Positions 45,975 through 54,719 of a stretch of DNA of 64,000 nucleotides are shown here, piece by piece. The position numbers and the translations under genes are program-made. The stretch's first letter is position 1; every line of letters starts with the position of its first letter. The stretch is from Microbulbifer aggregans (GTDB lineage Bacteria; Pseudomonadota; Gammaproteobacteria; Pseudomonadales; Cellvibrionaceae): the NCBI RefSeq assembly GCF_001750105.1, contig NZ_CP014143.1, forward strand, positions 62,001 through 126,000, written 5' to 3'. The notes under the pieces were generated by a model. The model was not told the origin of the DNA. It saw nothing but the letters and a program-made list of their open reading frames with translations, and ran no database searches.

Positions 45975-46838
45975 ATGGCAAACGTACACACGGTCAAGTT
46001 ACCCGACTGGAAACGTATGCAGATTCCGGGCACCCTCTTCTGCTTTGCACATCGCGGCTACCGGGAAAGGGCCACAGAGAATACTCTCGAGGCCATCCAG
46101 CACGCCCTGGAGTTCGATGTGGACGGCATCGAGATCGATATCTGGAATATCGGCGGCCAGCTGCTGGTCAAACATGACCGCCGTCTCGGTCGCCTGATTG
46201 CCGGCAGCGAACTCATCACCGACCTCTGCCCTGAAACCCTGCGCGAAATGCTACTGCCCTGCGGCGGCCGGGTACCCACCCTGCGTGAGGTCCTGGAAGT
46301 GGTGGGCAATCACGCCCAGCTGAATATCGAACTGAAAGGCCCCAACTGCGCCGCGCTAGTGGCTGCAGAGCTGGAATCCTACGTCCGTGACAACGGCGCC
46401 AGCTTTGAACAGTACCTGATCTCCTCATTCGACCACCGCCAGATATACGACTGCCTGCAGATGCTGCCGGAAGTCCGCCGCGGCGTGCTGATAGACGGTA
46501 TTCCGCTGGATCTGGCGGCATGTACCGAGCCGCTGAAGGCCTACTCGCTGCACCTGAGCCTGGATTTCGCCGATGCGGAGATGATCGCCGACGGCAAGCG
46601 CCGTGGACTCAAGAGCTACGTGTTTACTGTCAACAGCATGGAAGACCTGCACCTGCTGGCAGGTATGGGTGCGGACGGGGTGTTTACCGACGAGCCGAAG
46701 CTGGTGATGAACTACAACGCCTCGAAGACAGCGGAAGTTCTCATGCAGCAGCATTTGCAGGCGCCGGAGGAAATGGCGGACCAATCATCTACCCAGGCGA
46801 CAACCCCGGTCGTCAGTACTCAGTCGGGTCAGCTGTAA
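45975..46838 (+). CDS. Glycerophosphodiester phosphodiesterase (intact catalytic residues)
   Basis: 287 residues. Cleaves glycerophosphodiesters to glycerol-3-phosphate and an alcohol. Cytoplasmic (no signal). Motifs are intact: FAHRGYRERATENTLEAI (His-Arg), FDVDGIEIDIW (Glu and Asp metal ligands), LLVKHDRRLGRL (HD), and AQLNIELKGP (second Glu). The C-terminal 40 residues (SSTQATTPVVSTQSGQL) are low-complexity and extra. It ends before a bidirectional terminator. Confidence 0.9.
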   Translation: MANVHTVKLPDWKRMQIPGTLFCFAHRGYRERATENTLEAIQHALEFDVDGIEIDIWNIGGQLLVKHDRRLGRLIAGSELITDLCPETLREMLLPCGGRVPTLREVLEVVGNHAQLNIELKGPNCAALVAAELESYVRDNGASFEQYLISSFDHRQIYDCLQMLPEVRRGVLIDGIPLDLAACTEPLKAYSLHLSLDFADAEMIADGKRRGLKSYVFTVNSMEDLHLLAGMGADGVFTDEPKLVMNYNASKTAEVLMQQHLQAPEEMADQSSTQATTPVVSTQSGQL

Positions 46839-46923
46839 CTCTCGCTCGAGCACCCTCCCCTCTTCTGTGACGTAGCCTCTGGTTTCCCGGGGCTTTATTT
46901 CGCTCCCACAGCGACAGCGAATA

Positions 46924-46957
46924 CGAAAAAGGCCGTATCCTTTCGAATGCGGCCTTT
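46924..46957. terminator. Bidirectional hairpin terminator
   Basis: AAAGGCCG and CGGCCTTT form an 8-bp stem (with AT extension) between the plus-strand glycerophosphodiesterase and the minus-strand tRNA region. T-rich tracts follow on both strands (CTTTCTG on plus, CCTTTTTCG on minus). It can close both transcripts. Confidence 0.7.
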
Positions 46958-46962
46958 CTGTA

Positions 46963-47030
46963 TTTGGTGGAGCTAAGGCTGCGCGCCCCGGCGGGATCAA
47001 ACCGCTTTCAGCGGTTCGATCCTCGGCGCC
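46963..47030 (-). pseudogene. Scrambled partial tRNA-Ala copy (3' end remnant)
   Basis: The 15-mer TTTGGTGGAGCTAAG, which holds the acceptor/CCA end of the neighbouring tRNA-Ala on the minus strand, recurs at 46963-46977 and 47073-47087, 110 bp apart; flanking bases extend similarity to about 21 of 23. A 14-bp unrelated insert separates it from a T-arm copy at 46991-47006, one mismatch from the real T-arm. An inverted T-arm copy (47010-47022) faces it across a 3-nt gap, making a 13-bp hairpin. No anticodon arm is present, so it is not a functional tRNA. Confidence 0.65.
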
Positions 47031-47067
47031 AAACAAAAAACCCCCGCACCTTTCGGTGCGAGGGTTT
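47031..47067 (-). terminator. Rho-independent terminator of tRNA-Ala
   Basis: On the minus strand CCCTCGCACC-GAAA-GGTGCGGGGG forms a 10-bp stem with a stable GAAA tetraloop and one T.G pair, followed by TTTTTT. It begins about 10 nt after the tRNA CCA end. Confidence 0.85.
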
Positions 47068-47074
47068 CTTTGTT

Positions 47075-47150
47075 TGGTGGAGCTAAGCGGGATCGAACCG
47101 CTGACCTCAACACTGCCAGTGTTGCGCTCTCCCAGCTGAGCTATAGCCCC
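47075..47150 (-). tRNA. tRNA-Ala (anticodon GGC)
   Basis: 76 nt with encoded CCA. The 5' strand GGGGCTA pairs with the acceptor 3' strand TAGCTCC. The D-arm AGCTCAGCTGGGAGAGC is standard. The anticodon stem CAACA/TGTTG encloses loop CTGGCAG, giving anticodon GGC, which reads GCC. The T-arm is GCGGTTCGATCCCGC. It lies downstream of gltX on the same strand, an arrangement also found in pseudomonads, with its own promoter. Confidence 0.97.
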
Positions 47151-47194
47151 AAATTTTTCGCTTTCGGAGTGCGTTTCCCCTGAAAGCGAGGCGC

Positions 47195-47222
47195 ATTTTA
47201 ACAGCGCCCCGGCGTCTGTCAA
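47195..47222 (-). promoter_or_regulatory. Promoter of tRNA-Ala
   Basis: On the minus strand TTGACA (47222-47217), a 16-bp spacer and TAAAAT (47200-47195) precede a GC-rich discriminator (GCGCCTCGC). The tRNA 5' end is about 38 nt past the expected start site. Consensus -35 and GC discriminator match stable-RNA promoters. Confidence 0.8.
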
Positions 47223-47306
47223 CAGAAAAAATAACTTTTTAATCAATCAGTTACGACCGGCGCGTCGCATTCGGTTCCGGGCGGGGTTGCCCCCGCCCTC
47301 AGGGTC

Positions 47307-48782
47307 TTAGACCAGGCCCGCGTACTCTTTCTCCCAGCGCTTCAGTACCTTCTTGCCGGCACCACCCAGCACATCCACAGCGTGACGCAGGCGGGCGCGG
47401 GTCAGGTCGGGGCCCAGCAACACCATGGCATCCATGACCGAGAAGGACGCCGTGGTTCCACTGATGGCCACGAACAGTGGCGCGTTGAAGTCCTTCAGCT
47501 TGATCTCCATAGCCGTGGCCAGGGCCTTGACGGTCTGGAAGATGCTGTCCTTGTCCCAGCTGCGCAAGGCCTCCAGACGCCACAGGGCAAACTGCAGCAG
47601 CTTCTTCTGATCGTCCAGCTCCAGCTTGTTATCGGCAAAGCTGGCCTCGGTGAGCGGCAGCTGACCGGCGGCCAGGAAAGCGACCAGTGGCGCGAAGTCA
47701 CCGAAGGTCTCCATGCGCTCCTTGGCGTGCGGTAGGACCTGCAGCAGGTTGTCGCGGTTGAACATCCACTGGGTCAGACGATCTGCCAGTTGCTCGTTCT
47801 CCAGTTCGCGAATCCACATGCCGTTCAGCCAGGACAGCTTCTCCACATCGAACACGGGGCCGCCCAGGGAGACCCGGTGGATATCGAAATGCTCCAGCAT
47901 CTGGTCCAGGGTGAACTTCTCGCTCTCGTCCGGCATGGACCAGCCCATACGGCCCAGGTAATTGAGCAGCGCCTCAGGCATAAAGCCAGCGCGCTGATAA
48001 TAGAGAATGGACGTCGGATTCTTGCGCTTGGACAACTTGGTCTTGTCCGGGTTACGCAACAGCGGCAGGTGGCACAGCACCGGCATTTCCCAGCCAAAGT
48101 ACTCGTACAGCAACTTGTGCTTGGGGGCGGAATTGATCCACTCCTCGCCGCGCAGTACGTGGGTAATCTCCATCAGGTGATCGTCTACCACGTTGGCCAG
48201 GTGGTAGGTGGGCATGCCATCGGACTTCAGCAGGATCTGAGCATCCACCTGAGCCCAGTCGATCTCGATCGGGCCACGCAGCAGGTCTTCCACCACACAG
48301 GTACCACTCTCGGGTACATTCATGCGCACCACATAGGGCTCGCCCGCGGTCTTGCGCTTTTCCACTTCCTCCGCTGGCAGGGCCAGGTCGCTGGGTTTCA
48401 GCGCAGTACGGCCGGCTTCACGCAGCTCTTCACGCAGCTGCTCAAGCTCATCGGCGGTGCGGTAGCAATGGAAGGCATGGCCTTTCTCCACCAGCTGTTC
48501 GCAGTACTTGCGATAGATATCACCGCGTTCACTCTGGCGATAAGGACCATGCGGGCCCTCCACATCCGGCCCCTCATCCCAGTCCAGGCCCAGCCAGCGC
48601 AGACTGTCCAGGATTGCCTTCTCAGACTCCGGGGTGCTGCGCTGCTGGTCGGTATCCTCGATCCGCAGCACAAACTGGCCATCCTGGGCGCGGGCGAAGC
48701 ACATGTTGAACAGGGCGATATAGGCAGTACCGACGTGGGGATCGCCGGTCGGAGACGGTGCAATTCGGGTTCTTACGGTCAT
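47307..48782 (-). CDS. gltX: Glutamyl-tRNA synthetase
   Basis: Charges tRNA-Glu. 491 residues. The HIGH motif is the variant [12 protein letters not shown] at residues 9-20 and KMSKS is [11 protein letters not shown] near 252. [19 protein letters not shown] and [19 protein letters not shown] are typical of the discriminating enzyme; [19 protein letters not shown] marks the core end. A GC-rich hairpin at 47279-47298 follows the stop. A TATAAT promoter lies upstream. Confidence 0.97.
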   Translation of the reverse strand: MTVRTRIAPSPTGDPHVGTAYIALFNMCFARAQDGQFVLRIEDTDQQRSTPESEKAILDSLRWLGLDWDEGPDVEGPHGPYRQSERGDIYRKYCEQLVEKGHAFHCYRTADELEQLREELREAGRTALKPSDLALPAEEVEKRKTAGEPYVVRMNVPESGTCVVEDLLRGPIEIDWAQVDAQILLKSDGMPTYHLANVVDDHLMEITHVLRGEEWINSAPKHKLLYEYFGWEMPVLCHLPLLRNPDKTKLSKRKNPTSILYYQRAGFMPEALLNYLGRMGWSMPDESEKFTLDQMLEHFDIHRVSLGGPVFDVEKLSWLNGMWIRELENEQLADRLTQWMFNRDNLLQVLPHAKERMETFGDFAPLVAFLAAGQLPLTEASFADNKLELDDQKKLLQFALWRLEALRSWDKDSIFQTVKALATAMEIKLKDFNAPLFVAISGTTASFSVMDAMVLLGPDLTRARLRHAVDVLGGAGKKVLKRWEKEYAGLV

Positions 48783-48829
48783 AACAAACCTGATTGGGGA
48801 TGTGGATTGGGGTCAAGTTTAGGCGCGGC

Positions 48830-48835
48830 ATTATA
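48830..48835 (-). promoter_or_regulatory. gltX promoter -10 box with GC-rich discriminator
   Basis: TATAAT on the minus strand followed by GCCGCGCC, 48 nt before the gltX start. The -35 is weak. Same architecture as the miaB, dusA and leuS promoters. Confidence 0.5.
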
Positions 48836-48936
48836 AAGGCGGCAGAGGCCGGCCGCACGGTCCATGGCCCAGAACCTGTATAACCCGACATTTGGCGCAA
48901 ATAAGCACCAAAAAGACGGAAAAAGACGCAAAACAA

Positions 48937-48952
48937 CGTGACTCACGTCACA
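48937..48952. promoter_or_regulatory. CRP/Vfr-like site before the fimbrial operon
   Basis: CGTGA-CTCACG-TCACA has the N-GTGA-6-TCAC-N form of CRP-family sites, with 9 of 10 consensus half-site bases. It is 149 bp upstream of the pilin ATG. The interval to the pilin also holds the hairpin at 49017-49042. Binding is inferred. Confidence 0.5.
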
Positions 48953-49016
48953 GAAAGAGTAACATTGCGCCGATAAATGCTACTTGGCCGTGACACCATC
49001 TGCCAAAGTCAGCCAT

Positions 49017-49042
49017 CCGGTACGTGAGTGCTTGCGTACCGG
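49017..49042 (+). promoter_or_regulatory. 5'-leader hairpin of the fimbrial operon
   Basis: CCGGTACG and CGTACCGG form a perfect 8-bp stem around a 10-nt loop, ending 59 nt before the pilin start. It is probably within the leader RNA and may affect mRNA stability or translation. No T-run follows. Confidence 0.5.
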
Positions 49043-49100
49043 GATAAAGAACAAAACCAGAACATCGCTTTACAACAATGGATTTCGGGGAAAACTGGAA

Positions 49101-49679
49101 ATGAAGACCTCTATTCGTATGCTGCTCACCGCTATTGCCCTGGCCGTGGCAACATCCACTCATGCCGCGACGGACGGTGTCGAGGGAACTGGTGCACATG
49201 CGACCTCAACGGGAACCGTCGATGTCACGCTGACTATTACACCCAGCATCATCGTTACGGGCTTTTCGGACGTTGACTTCAACTCGTCCACTACTGAGGT
49301 TCCCCAGAACATTTGCGTGGGTGGCACCGGTTTTCAGGAGTTCTCTGTCGATTTCGCCAGTGTCAACGGCAATGCTGTGATTGGATCAGGCGCGACAGAC
49401 CCGTTTCTGATGGCTGGTACGACCCTTACCAGTGAAACAGTGCCTTATTCAGTCGAGTTCGCAAACTCTGCCGGTGCATCAGCTGGGAGCGGTATCGTAA
49501 GTACGGACGGGACAACTGGCGCCAACACTTTCCTGAGGCAAGCCTCTGTTGCGGATTGCGAAACTGGGGGCGTGACAAACGCCACTCTTATCCTAGATAT
49601 CGGTGCTGCATTTGACTTTTCCGCACTTAACGATAGTGAGTACACCGACGTACTGACTATTCAGGTTTCTGCGAATTAA
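49101..49679 (+). CDS. Major pilin-like secreted protein
   Basis: 192 residues from ATG 49101. The signal peptide is MKTSIRMLLTAIALAVATSTHA. The mature part is beta-rich, Ser/Thr/Gly-rich and nearly free of Lys/Arg, as in fimbrial subunits. STGTVDVTLTITPSIIVTG is the donor-strand-like N terminus, and two cysteines (NICVGG, VADCETG) probably form a disulfide. The terminal TDVLTIQVSAN ends in a strand with alternating hydrophobics, as chaperone-bound subunits do. It is the first gene of the chaperone-usher locus, 50 nt before the usher. Confidence 0.75.
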   Translation: MKTSIRMLLTAIALAVATSTHAATDGVEGTGAHATSTGTVDVTLTITPSIIVTGFSDVDFNSSTTEVPQNICVGGTGFQEFSVDFASVNGNAVIGSGATDPFLMAGTTLTSETVPYSVEFANSAGASAGSGIVSTDGTTGANTFLRQASVADCETGGVTNATLILDIGAAFDFSALNDSEYTDVLTIQVSAN

Positions 49680-49729
49680 AAACTGTCCAGGGCTGCCTCG
49701 AGCTAGGCAGCCCCAATTTATCCAAGCAG

Positions 49730-52225
49730 ATGAAAGCAGCATTATTCAGGGCAACCCTTGTTCTTGCCCTTGTACCAAGTATTTGTCACGGTGCGACTGC
49801 TGCATTCATTTTAGAGACAGCTACCCCCCAAGGGTTTGCTGATTTCTCGAAGCCTGAACCTCTAGTTGCAGACCTATATTTTGGTAACCGGCCACTCGGT
49901 TCCGTCCAGGTTACAATCGACCCGGGCACGGTGCGCTTTCAAACCCCTGATCGCGTTCTCCAGCTGCTCCCGCAAACGCTGGATCCCGACCTCATCAAAG
50001 CCCTCCTACAGCGGCCCTTAGCCCGCAATGGCGACCGGCTGTGCCGCACGTCCCTGCAGCACAATTGCGGCATTTTGAGCCCGAGCGATATCGGCCTGAT
50101 CTACGACGAAAACCGCTTCCGCATCGACCTGTTTATCGCACCGCACCTGCTCCCCCAGCGCGCAGCGATTGAAGATCGTTACCTGCCGGAATCCAGTAGT
50201 GAATTCTCTTTCATCCAGAACCTTACCGGCAGCTGGTCCGGCGTACAGAGCGAAACAGGCCCGGATTCCGAGGCTTTTTCCCTGTACGGGCAATCGATCC
50301 TGAGTTTCGGCGAGAGCGGCCTGCACAGCCAGTGGACGGTGGGTGATCAGGACGATGGGCAGATTTATGAGCTGCACTGGACCCGCGATTATCGCGGGCG
50401 GGCCTACTCTGCCGGCCTTATTCAACCCTTAAATGGCTTCAGTAGTTTCACTGCCTCGCCCTACCTGTACGGCGTGGAGTATCGCAGTTCCAATAACAGC
50501 CGTGCCGACAACCGCTATCAACAGGGGGCGCCGCTGGAAGTGAACATGCCGTTGCGCGGGCGGGTCGAGGTACGTCGCGACGGGCGCCTGCTGCACAGCG
50601 AACTGCTAGAAGCTGGCAACCAGCTGCTCGACACCTCGAGTCTGCCCGGCGGCGCCTACGAGGTGGAGATCCGCACACTGGATGAAAGCGGACGGGTGCT
50701 GGCGGAGTACACCGAGTTTTTCGCCAAGGATTCTCTGCTGCCCGCTCCCGGTGAATGGCGCTGGAGCGTTCAGGCCGGACAACCAGCCCTGCTCAACCCC
50801 GCCGAGATACTGCCAGAAGCAGCAGACGATATGTTCTTCCAGGCAGGAGTGGCCCACCGTGTGCTCGACAATGCCGGCCTGTTTACCAATGTTGCGGCCA
50901 CAAACCACTCCCAGCTACTGGAAGTTGGAGCACGCTGGGTAACCCCCTATCTGGAGCTGTCGCCGAGCTTGCTGGAAACAGATGGTGGCCGCAGCGGCTA
51001 CCGTCTATACGCTGCCCTCAAGACGCCGTGGTTTCAGTTGAGCGCGAACGAATCACGGCTGGACGACGAGGACACTGTACCCGAGGCAGATAGCTATGCG
51101 TTGTTGAATCGGGGCTTCTTCCAGCGCAATGCCAGCCTCACCGCACCATTGATCGGCGGGCAGCTTGCCCTGCGTTACAGTGAGCGCGACCGGGGTGTCT
51201 CCCTTTCCCGCCCGGAATTTACTCTCGACGACGAGGAGACAGCTGCGGAACACCTCACCACAATTGAATACCGTCGCAACTTATTCCGCGCTCGGAACTG
51301 GCTGGGCGAGCTGACCCTGGCCCACAGCGATGCCGATGGCCAGCAGCTGACGACGGCAAGCTTCCAGATGCGACTGCGCAGCGGCCGATGGAATCACAGC
51401 GCTCGCCTGCGCAGCGACACTGGCAACACAGACATTGACGGCCTCCGCGCAGGCTTTGACTCCTCCTGGAATGACCGCGATCTGTGGGCCCTGGAGCTGG
51501 ATCAACAATTTTCTGCCGAGACAGACCAGGACGGGCATTACCTGCGCAGCAATACCCGGCTTGCCGGCCATCGCGGCTTCGCCAGCTCAACGGTGCAATA
51601 CCTGAATAACGGTCAACAAGAAGCGCTAAATTACCTCGGCAGTTTCTCCACCAACTTGATGACCAATGGTGACAGCTTCGCCTGGGGCGGGGAGCGCCCC
51701 TACGACAGCGCAGTAATGGTCAATATTGATGGCAGCGCCGACCAGGACTTCGAGATTCTGGTAAATGGTGTGCGACGTGGCTACGCCAAAGGCGGCGGCC
51801 AGTCATTGATCAACCTGCCTTCTTTCGGCAGCTATGAGGTGGCACTGCGGCCATTAGAAGAAGGCTTCTATGATTACAGCGAACAAAGCGAGGTGCTTAC
51901 CCTGTACCCCGGCAACGTGGCCAACACTGAGTACGATATTCAGCCACTGATCCTCGCTCTCGGCCGCATCGTTCGCGACGACTCTCCGGTAGCACATGCA
52001 AAGATCAGTATCGGTGAGTACAGTGCCGTGACCGACGATATGGGGGTCTTCCAGATGGAAATGCGGGGGGACCCACGGCGTTTACAAGTGCCGCCAGTGC
52101 GCTGGGGCAACTGCCGGGTTGCGCTGCCGGAGCAGAGCGCTGGCGAGCACTGGGTGAACCTGGGTGTGATCGATCTCGCCACCGCACAGTGTGCTGCAGA
52201 GGGAGTGGGACATGCGGGCCGCTAA
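49730..52225 (+). CDS. Fimbrial outer-membrane usher (TcfC/CS1-like)
   Basis: 831 residues. Signal peptide MKAALFRATLVLALVPSICHGA. An N-terminal periplasmic domain (about 25-140) contains VQVTIDPGTVRF and a Cys pair (DRLCRTSLQHNCGI). The beta barrel of about 24 strands follows (e.g. SEFSFIQNLTGSWSG; VEVRRDGRLLHSELLEAGNQ is the plug-like domain). C-terminal domains hold ILVNGVRRGYAKGGGQSLIN and LVLYPGNVANTEYDIQ. The features suit the alpha/CS1-type usher branch instead of the PapC/FimD one (inference). It exports the pilin and the tip protein across the outer membrane. It overlaps the adhesin gene by 14 nt. Confidence 0.85.
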   Translation: MKAALFRATLVLALVPSICHGATAAFILETATPQGFADFSKPEPLVADLYFGNRPLGSVQVTIDPGTVRFQTPDRVLQLLPQTLDPDLIKALLQRPLARNGDRLCRTSLQHNCGILSPSDIGLIYDENRFRIDLFIAPHLLPQRAAIEDRYLPESSSEFSFIQNLTGSWSGVQSETGPDSEAFSLYGQSILSFGESGLHSQWTVGDQDDGQIYELHWTRDYRGRAYSAGLIQPLNGFSSFTASPYLYGVEYRSSNNSRADNRYQQGAPLEVNMPLRGRVEVRRDGRLLHSELLEAGNQLLDTSSLPGGAYEVEIRTLDESGRVLAEYTEFFAKDSLLPAPGEWRWSVQAGQPALLNPAEILPEAADDMFFQAGVAHRVLDNAGLFTNVAATNHSQLLEVGARWVTPYLELSPSLLETDGGRSGYRLYAALKTPWFQLSANESRLDDEDTVPEADSYALLNRGFFQRNASLTAPLIGGQLALRYSERDRGVSLSRPEFTLDDEETAAEHLTTIEYRRNLFRARNWLGELTLAHSDADGQQLTTASFQMRLRSGRWNHSARLRSDTGNTDIDGLRAGFDSSWNDRDLWALELDQQFSAETDQDGHYLRSNTRLAGHRGFASSTVQYLNNGQQEALNYLGSFSTNLMTNGDSFAWGGERPYDSAVMVNIDGSADQDFEILVNGVRRGYAKGGGQSLINLPSFGSYEVALRPLEEGFYDYSEQSEVLTLYPGNVANTEYDIQPLILALGRIVRDDSPVAHAKISIGEYSAVTDDMGVFQMEMRGDPRRLQVPPVRWGNCRVALPEQSAGEHWVNLGVIDLATAQCAAEGVGHAGR

Positions 52226-53270
52226 TTTCCTGCGAGTGTGCGCCGCACTCTGTCTGCTGCAGTTTCCCGGCGGCCTCGCCTGGTCGGAGTCCACAAACGC
52301 GAGGCCATGCGACAATGGTGCCGGGCCACCCAATGATCCAGCCAGCGCCGGCTATGACGAGCGCTTGATTGGCGCGTGCCAACTGGAAAATACCGACAAC
52401 ACCTTCGCTTTCAAGCCAGCCATCCGCAATCAGGGCGATGTGGCGTTTTCAGTGCGCAGCTGCTCACCAGATGGAGCCAGCGATACCTGTGACTTTGCCA
52501 CTCCGTATGCCGTGACACTCACCGGAGCCACGACGGGAAACGGGAAAAAATTTGTACTCGCAGGCGCCCAGGATGAGGCCGAGGTAACCCTCACCTTCTC
52601 GAGCGGCGGAGTTTCAGAGGCCCTTTCGCCGGGTGATCCTTCCGGGCTATTTGCCGGTGGCAGCAACGGCCAGCAAGTGCCCGCGATCATCAACGTTTCC
52701 TTACAGAACCTGGGTAAGCTGAAAGGCACTTTCTATAGCGGTACTTTCTCGCTCGGAATAGACCAGTGTGGAACCAACGACTCTGGTGGTGTCGTGCCCT
52801 GTGATGGCAGCAAGCCAGTCACCCGGATTGCGGCCGGGGAGGAAATCACCTTCACCATCAACCTGGTTGTTGATGCGGAAATCCGGATTTCTGGCCTGGA
52901 GGATATGGAACTGCTAGCCGACGGCACTGGTGCCTACTCTGACAGCCAGGAGTTTTGTGTCTATGCCAGCTCAGGAGCTCTGTTTCGCATTACGGCTGAC
53001 AGCCAAACAGGCACGGGCATTTTTCAACTTCAAGGTGTGACAGAAAGCCTGCAGTATGAGACCGTAGTGTCTAACCTCACGGGCAACTCAGAGACACTGG
53101 CAGAAGCGGTAATTTCTTCGAGTACGTGGCAGGGCAACCCGGAAGTGGATTGCAACAGCTATAGCGAGGAAAACATGCGTATTGATATCCGCGTTCCTCC
53201 TGCAGAGATCAACTCAGCCTCGGAAACCAGCTATTCCGACACGCTTACGCTCACGGTGGAAGTGCAATAA
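52212..53270 (+). CDS. Fimbrial tip adhesin or minor subunit
   Basis: 352 residues from ATG 52212, preceded by GGGAG inside the usher gene end. Signal peptide: FLRVCAALCLLQFPGGLAWS. The mature protein is Gly/Ser/Thr-rich with several cysteines (SCSPDGASDTCDFATP; DQCGTNDSGGVVPCDG). The C-terminal 130 residues resemble a pilin domain (ISGLEDMELLADGTGAYSDS; the ending SDTLTLTVEVQ matches the pilin's TDVLTIQVSAN). The N-terminal half is probably the binding part. The two-domain layout fits a tip adhesin; the receptor is unknown. It ends 6 bp from the convergent chaperone gene. Confidence 0.72.
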   Translation: MRAANFLRVCAALCLLQFPGGLAWSESTNARPCDNGAGPPNDPASAGYDERLIGACQLENTDNTFAFKPAIRNQGDVAFSVRSCSPDGASDTCDFATPYAVTLTGATTGNGKKFVLAGAQDEAEVTLTFSSGGVSEALSPGDPSGLFAGGSNGQQVPAIINVSLQNLGKLKGTFYSGTFSLGIDQCGTNDSGGVVPCDGSKPVTRIAAGEEITFTINLVVDAEIRISGLEDMELLADGTGAYSDSQEFCVYASSGALFRITADSQTGTGIFQLQGVTESLQYETVVSNLTGNSETLAEAVISSSTWQGNPEVDCNSYSEENMRIDIRVPPAEINSASETSYSDTLTLTVEVQ

Positions 53271-53276
53271 GCATTC

Positions 53277-53987
53277 TTATTGTGGAAATGGCACGCGGAT
53301 TTTTTCTGTATTGCCTGCAGAGCGGGTCAGCAGGGATAAATAGCCCCCGCTCAGCTCGGTTTCCACAGGCAACGCAGTACCGGCATAGATCCGTCCGGAC
53401 AGGTCGAGATCAGAGCAGGTATCGTCCTCTGCACAAGACTGCGCACTGGCGATTTCCACGTTGATATTTCCGCTGTTACGCAACTGCCACTTGTCACCGT
53501 CACTTTCCAGCGCCAGGTCAAATTTCCCTTCTTGCGGCTGCACGAAAACCAGCGCCTGATAAGCCACCAGAATCTTCAATGCCGTGCGGTCGGTCTTGAG
53601 ATCACCCACCACCGGCTTGAATGTTACCCGGTAGACTTTTTCGGTCTCGAGGTTCCGCTCCAGTGACATCAAGCGGAACCGCTTCTGCTCACCTGGGCCA
53701 ATGACGGCTTTGGAGGGGCTGACAAGCAATTTGAATTCCCGCGGGTCCACCACGCGCACACGCTTTTCTTCCGCAGTGCCCGGGTTGTCCACCCGGTAGA
53801 TTTCAGTCTGCAGATACAGGTTCTCTGCGTCCGGGTTGCTCACCACGATGTCATCCCGAGCATTGGGTACGTCATCCAGGTAAACAATGATCTTGTCCAG
53901 TGCCATCGCCGCCAGCGACGGAGCCGCGGCAGTGGCTAACAGCAATGCGATCAGGAAGGAGAGGCTACGGGAAACTGGCTTTCTCAT
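53277..53987 (-). CDS. Periplasmic pilus chaperone (PapD/CS1-like)
   Basis: 236 residues with signal peptide SLSFLIALLLATAAAPSLAA. Two Ig-like domains are inferred: MALDKIIVYLDDVPNARDDIVVSN (strand A1-B1, with the R/K anchoring position), FKLLVSPSKAVIGPGEQKRFRLM (the PSK-based G1 region) and the C-terminal strands (LVAYQALVFVQPQEGKFDLAL). A Cys pair (SAQSCAEDDTCSD) lies near the end. It keeps fimbrial subunits folded until they reach the usher. Encoded on the strand opposite to pilin and usher, convergent with the adhesin, so it is transcribed separately. It forms a unit with the 125-residue gene at 54047. Confidence 0.85.
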   Translation of the reverse strand: MRKPVSRSLSFLIALLLATAAAPSLAAMALDKIIVYLDDVPNARDDIVVSNPDAENLYLQTEIYRVDNPGTAEEKRVRVVDPREFKLLVSPSKAVIGPGEQKRFRLMSLERNLETEKVYRVTFKPVVGDLKTDRTALKILVAYQALVFVQPQEGKFDLALESDGDKWQLRNSGNINVEIASAQSCAEDDTCSDLDLSGRIYAGTALPVETELSGGYLSLLTRSAGNTEKIRVPFPQ

Positions 53988-54046
53988 CAGGCTCTAATCG
54001 TTTGTCACTCAAAGCCCCATTCTAAAGGGCCCCGAAGGGGAAACAA

Positions 54047-54424
54047 CTACTGCGCAACAACAAGGATCTCGATTTCGCCATCCCCAGCCTCAGCAGCAGT
54101 CTTTGAGCCGCCCCCACCCCCACTGACCGGCAGGCAGTACGCCCCTCGCCCGCCTGCAAAGATCCCTATCAGGACGTCAGCGTTGTCACGGTCTTTTTCA
54201 CGCACCTCAACCCGGTAACGCTCAGTGGGTTGCCGATACAGGCACAGCCGGGTTTCTGTCGTGGTGGTTGTTCGCTGCAACTCTGCACGCGGCAAAATGT
54301 GGAGGGTGATACGGGCCGATGCCGAGGCGGTCGAGGCTTCACCAACCGCCAGGTGCCAGGGCCACAAACCCAGCAAGATGGAGAGAAACAGCGTCCGGCG
54401 AACATCCTGTTTTGAAGCGCTCAC
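54047..54424 (-). CDS. Small secreted protein upstream of the chaperone, unknown
   Basis: 125 residues from the GTG at 54424, with GAGG six bases upstream. A signal peptide is visible (LFLSILLGLWPWHLAVGEAS). The mature part is beta-like (ARITLHILPRAELQR, TETRLCLYRQPTERYRVEV) with two cysteines, a Gly-run (SGGGGGS) and an acidic end. It is 59 nt upstream of the chaperone on the same strand. It may be a minor subunit or assembly factor; the ITLHILPR start resembles pilin N termini only loosely. No family is recognised. Confidence 0.6.
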   Translation of the reverse strand: MSASKQDVRRTLFLSILLGLWPWHLAVGEASTASASARITLHILPRAELQRTTTTTETRLCLYRQPTERYRVEVREKDRDNADVLIGIFAGGRGAYCLPVSGGGGGSKTAAEAGDGEIEILVVAQ

Positions 54425-54719
54425 AACAAACCTCAGACCGCTGATGGCCACCGCGGTATGGCTGCCCCCCAAGCCAGTGTAGACCGGAGGGACCGGGCGA
54501 CTGGCGACGGTCAGAGCCACACCGGTTTTTACTGCCCGGCCGCCTTGCAAGCGCGCTTGCAGCGACTATTTTTCCTGTATGGCCGCGGCCCACGACCTTC
54601 ACCGGCACAGGGCATTACTGCGGAGTATCAACAAGTGTTCAGTTTGTTGTGATGGGCGCCGACGCGGGCATAGCGTGCGCTCCGAAAGCACAATAACGCC
54701 CGCAGAACGGATCGACTCA

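Noticed and set aside
46963..47030. Second functional tRNA-Ala
   Set aside because: No D-arm or anticodon arm and a 14-bp insert in the acceptor region.
48950..49060. Cyclic-di-GMP (GEMM) riboswitch before the pilin
   Set aside because: A CCAAAGTC stretch and a hairpin loosely recall it, but the conserved core sequences and tetraloop-receptor are absent.
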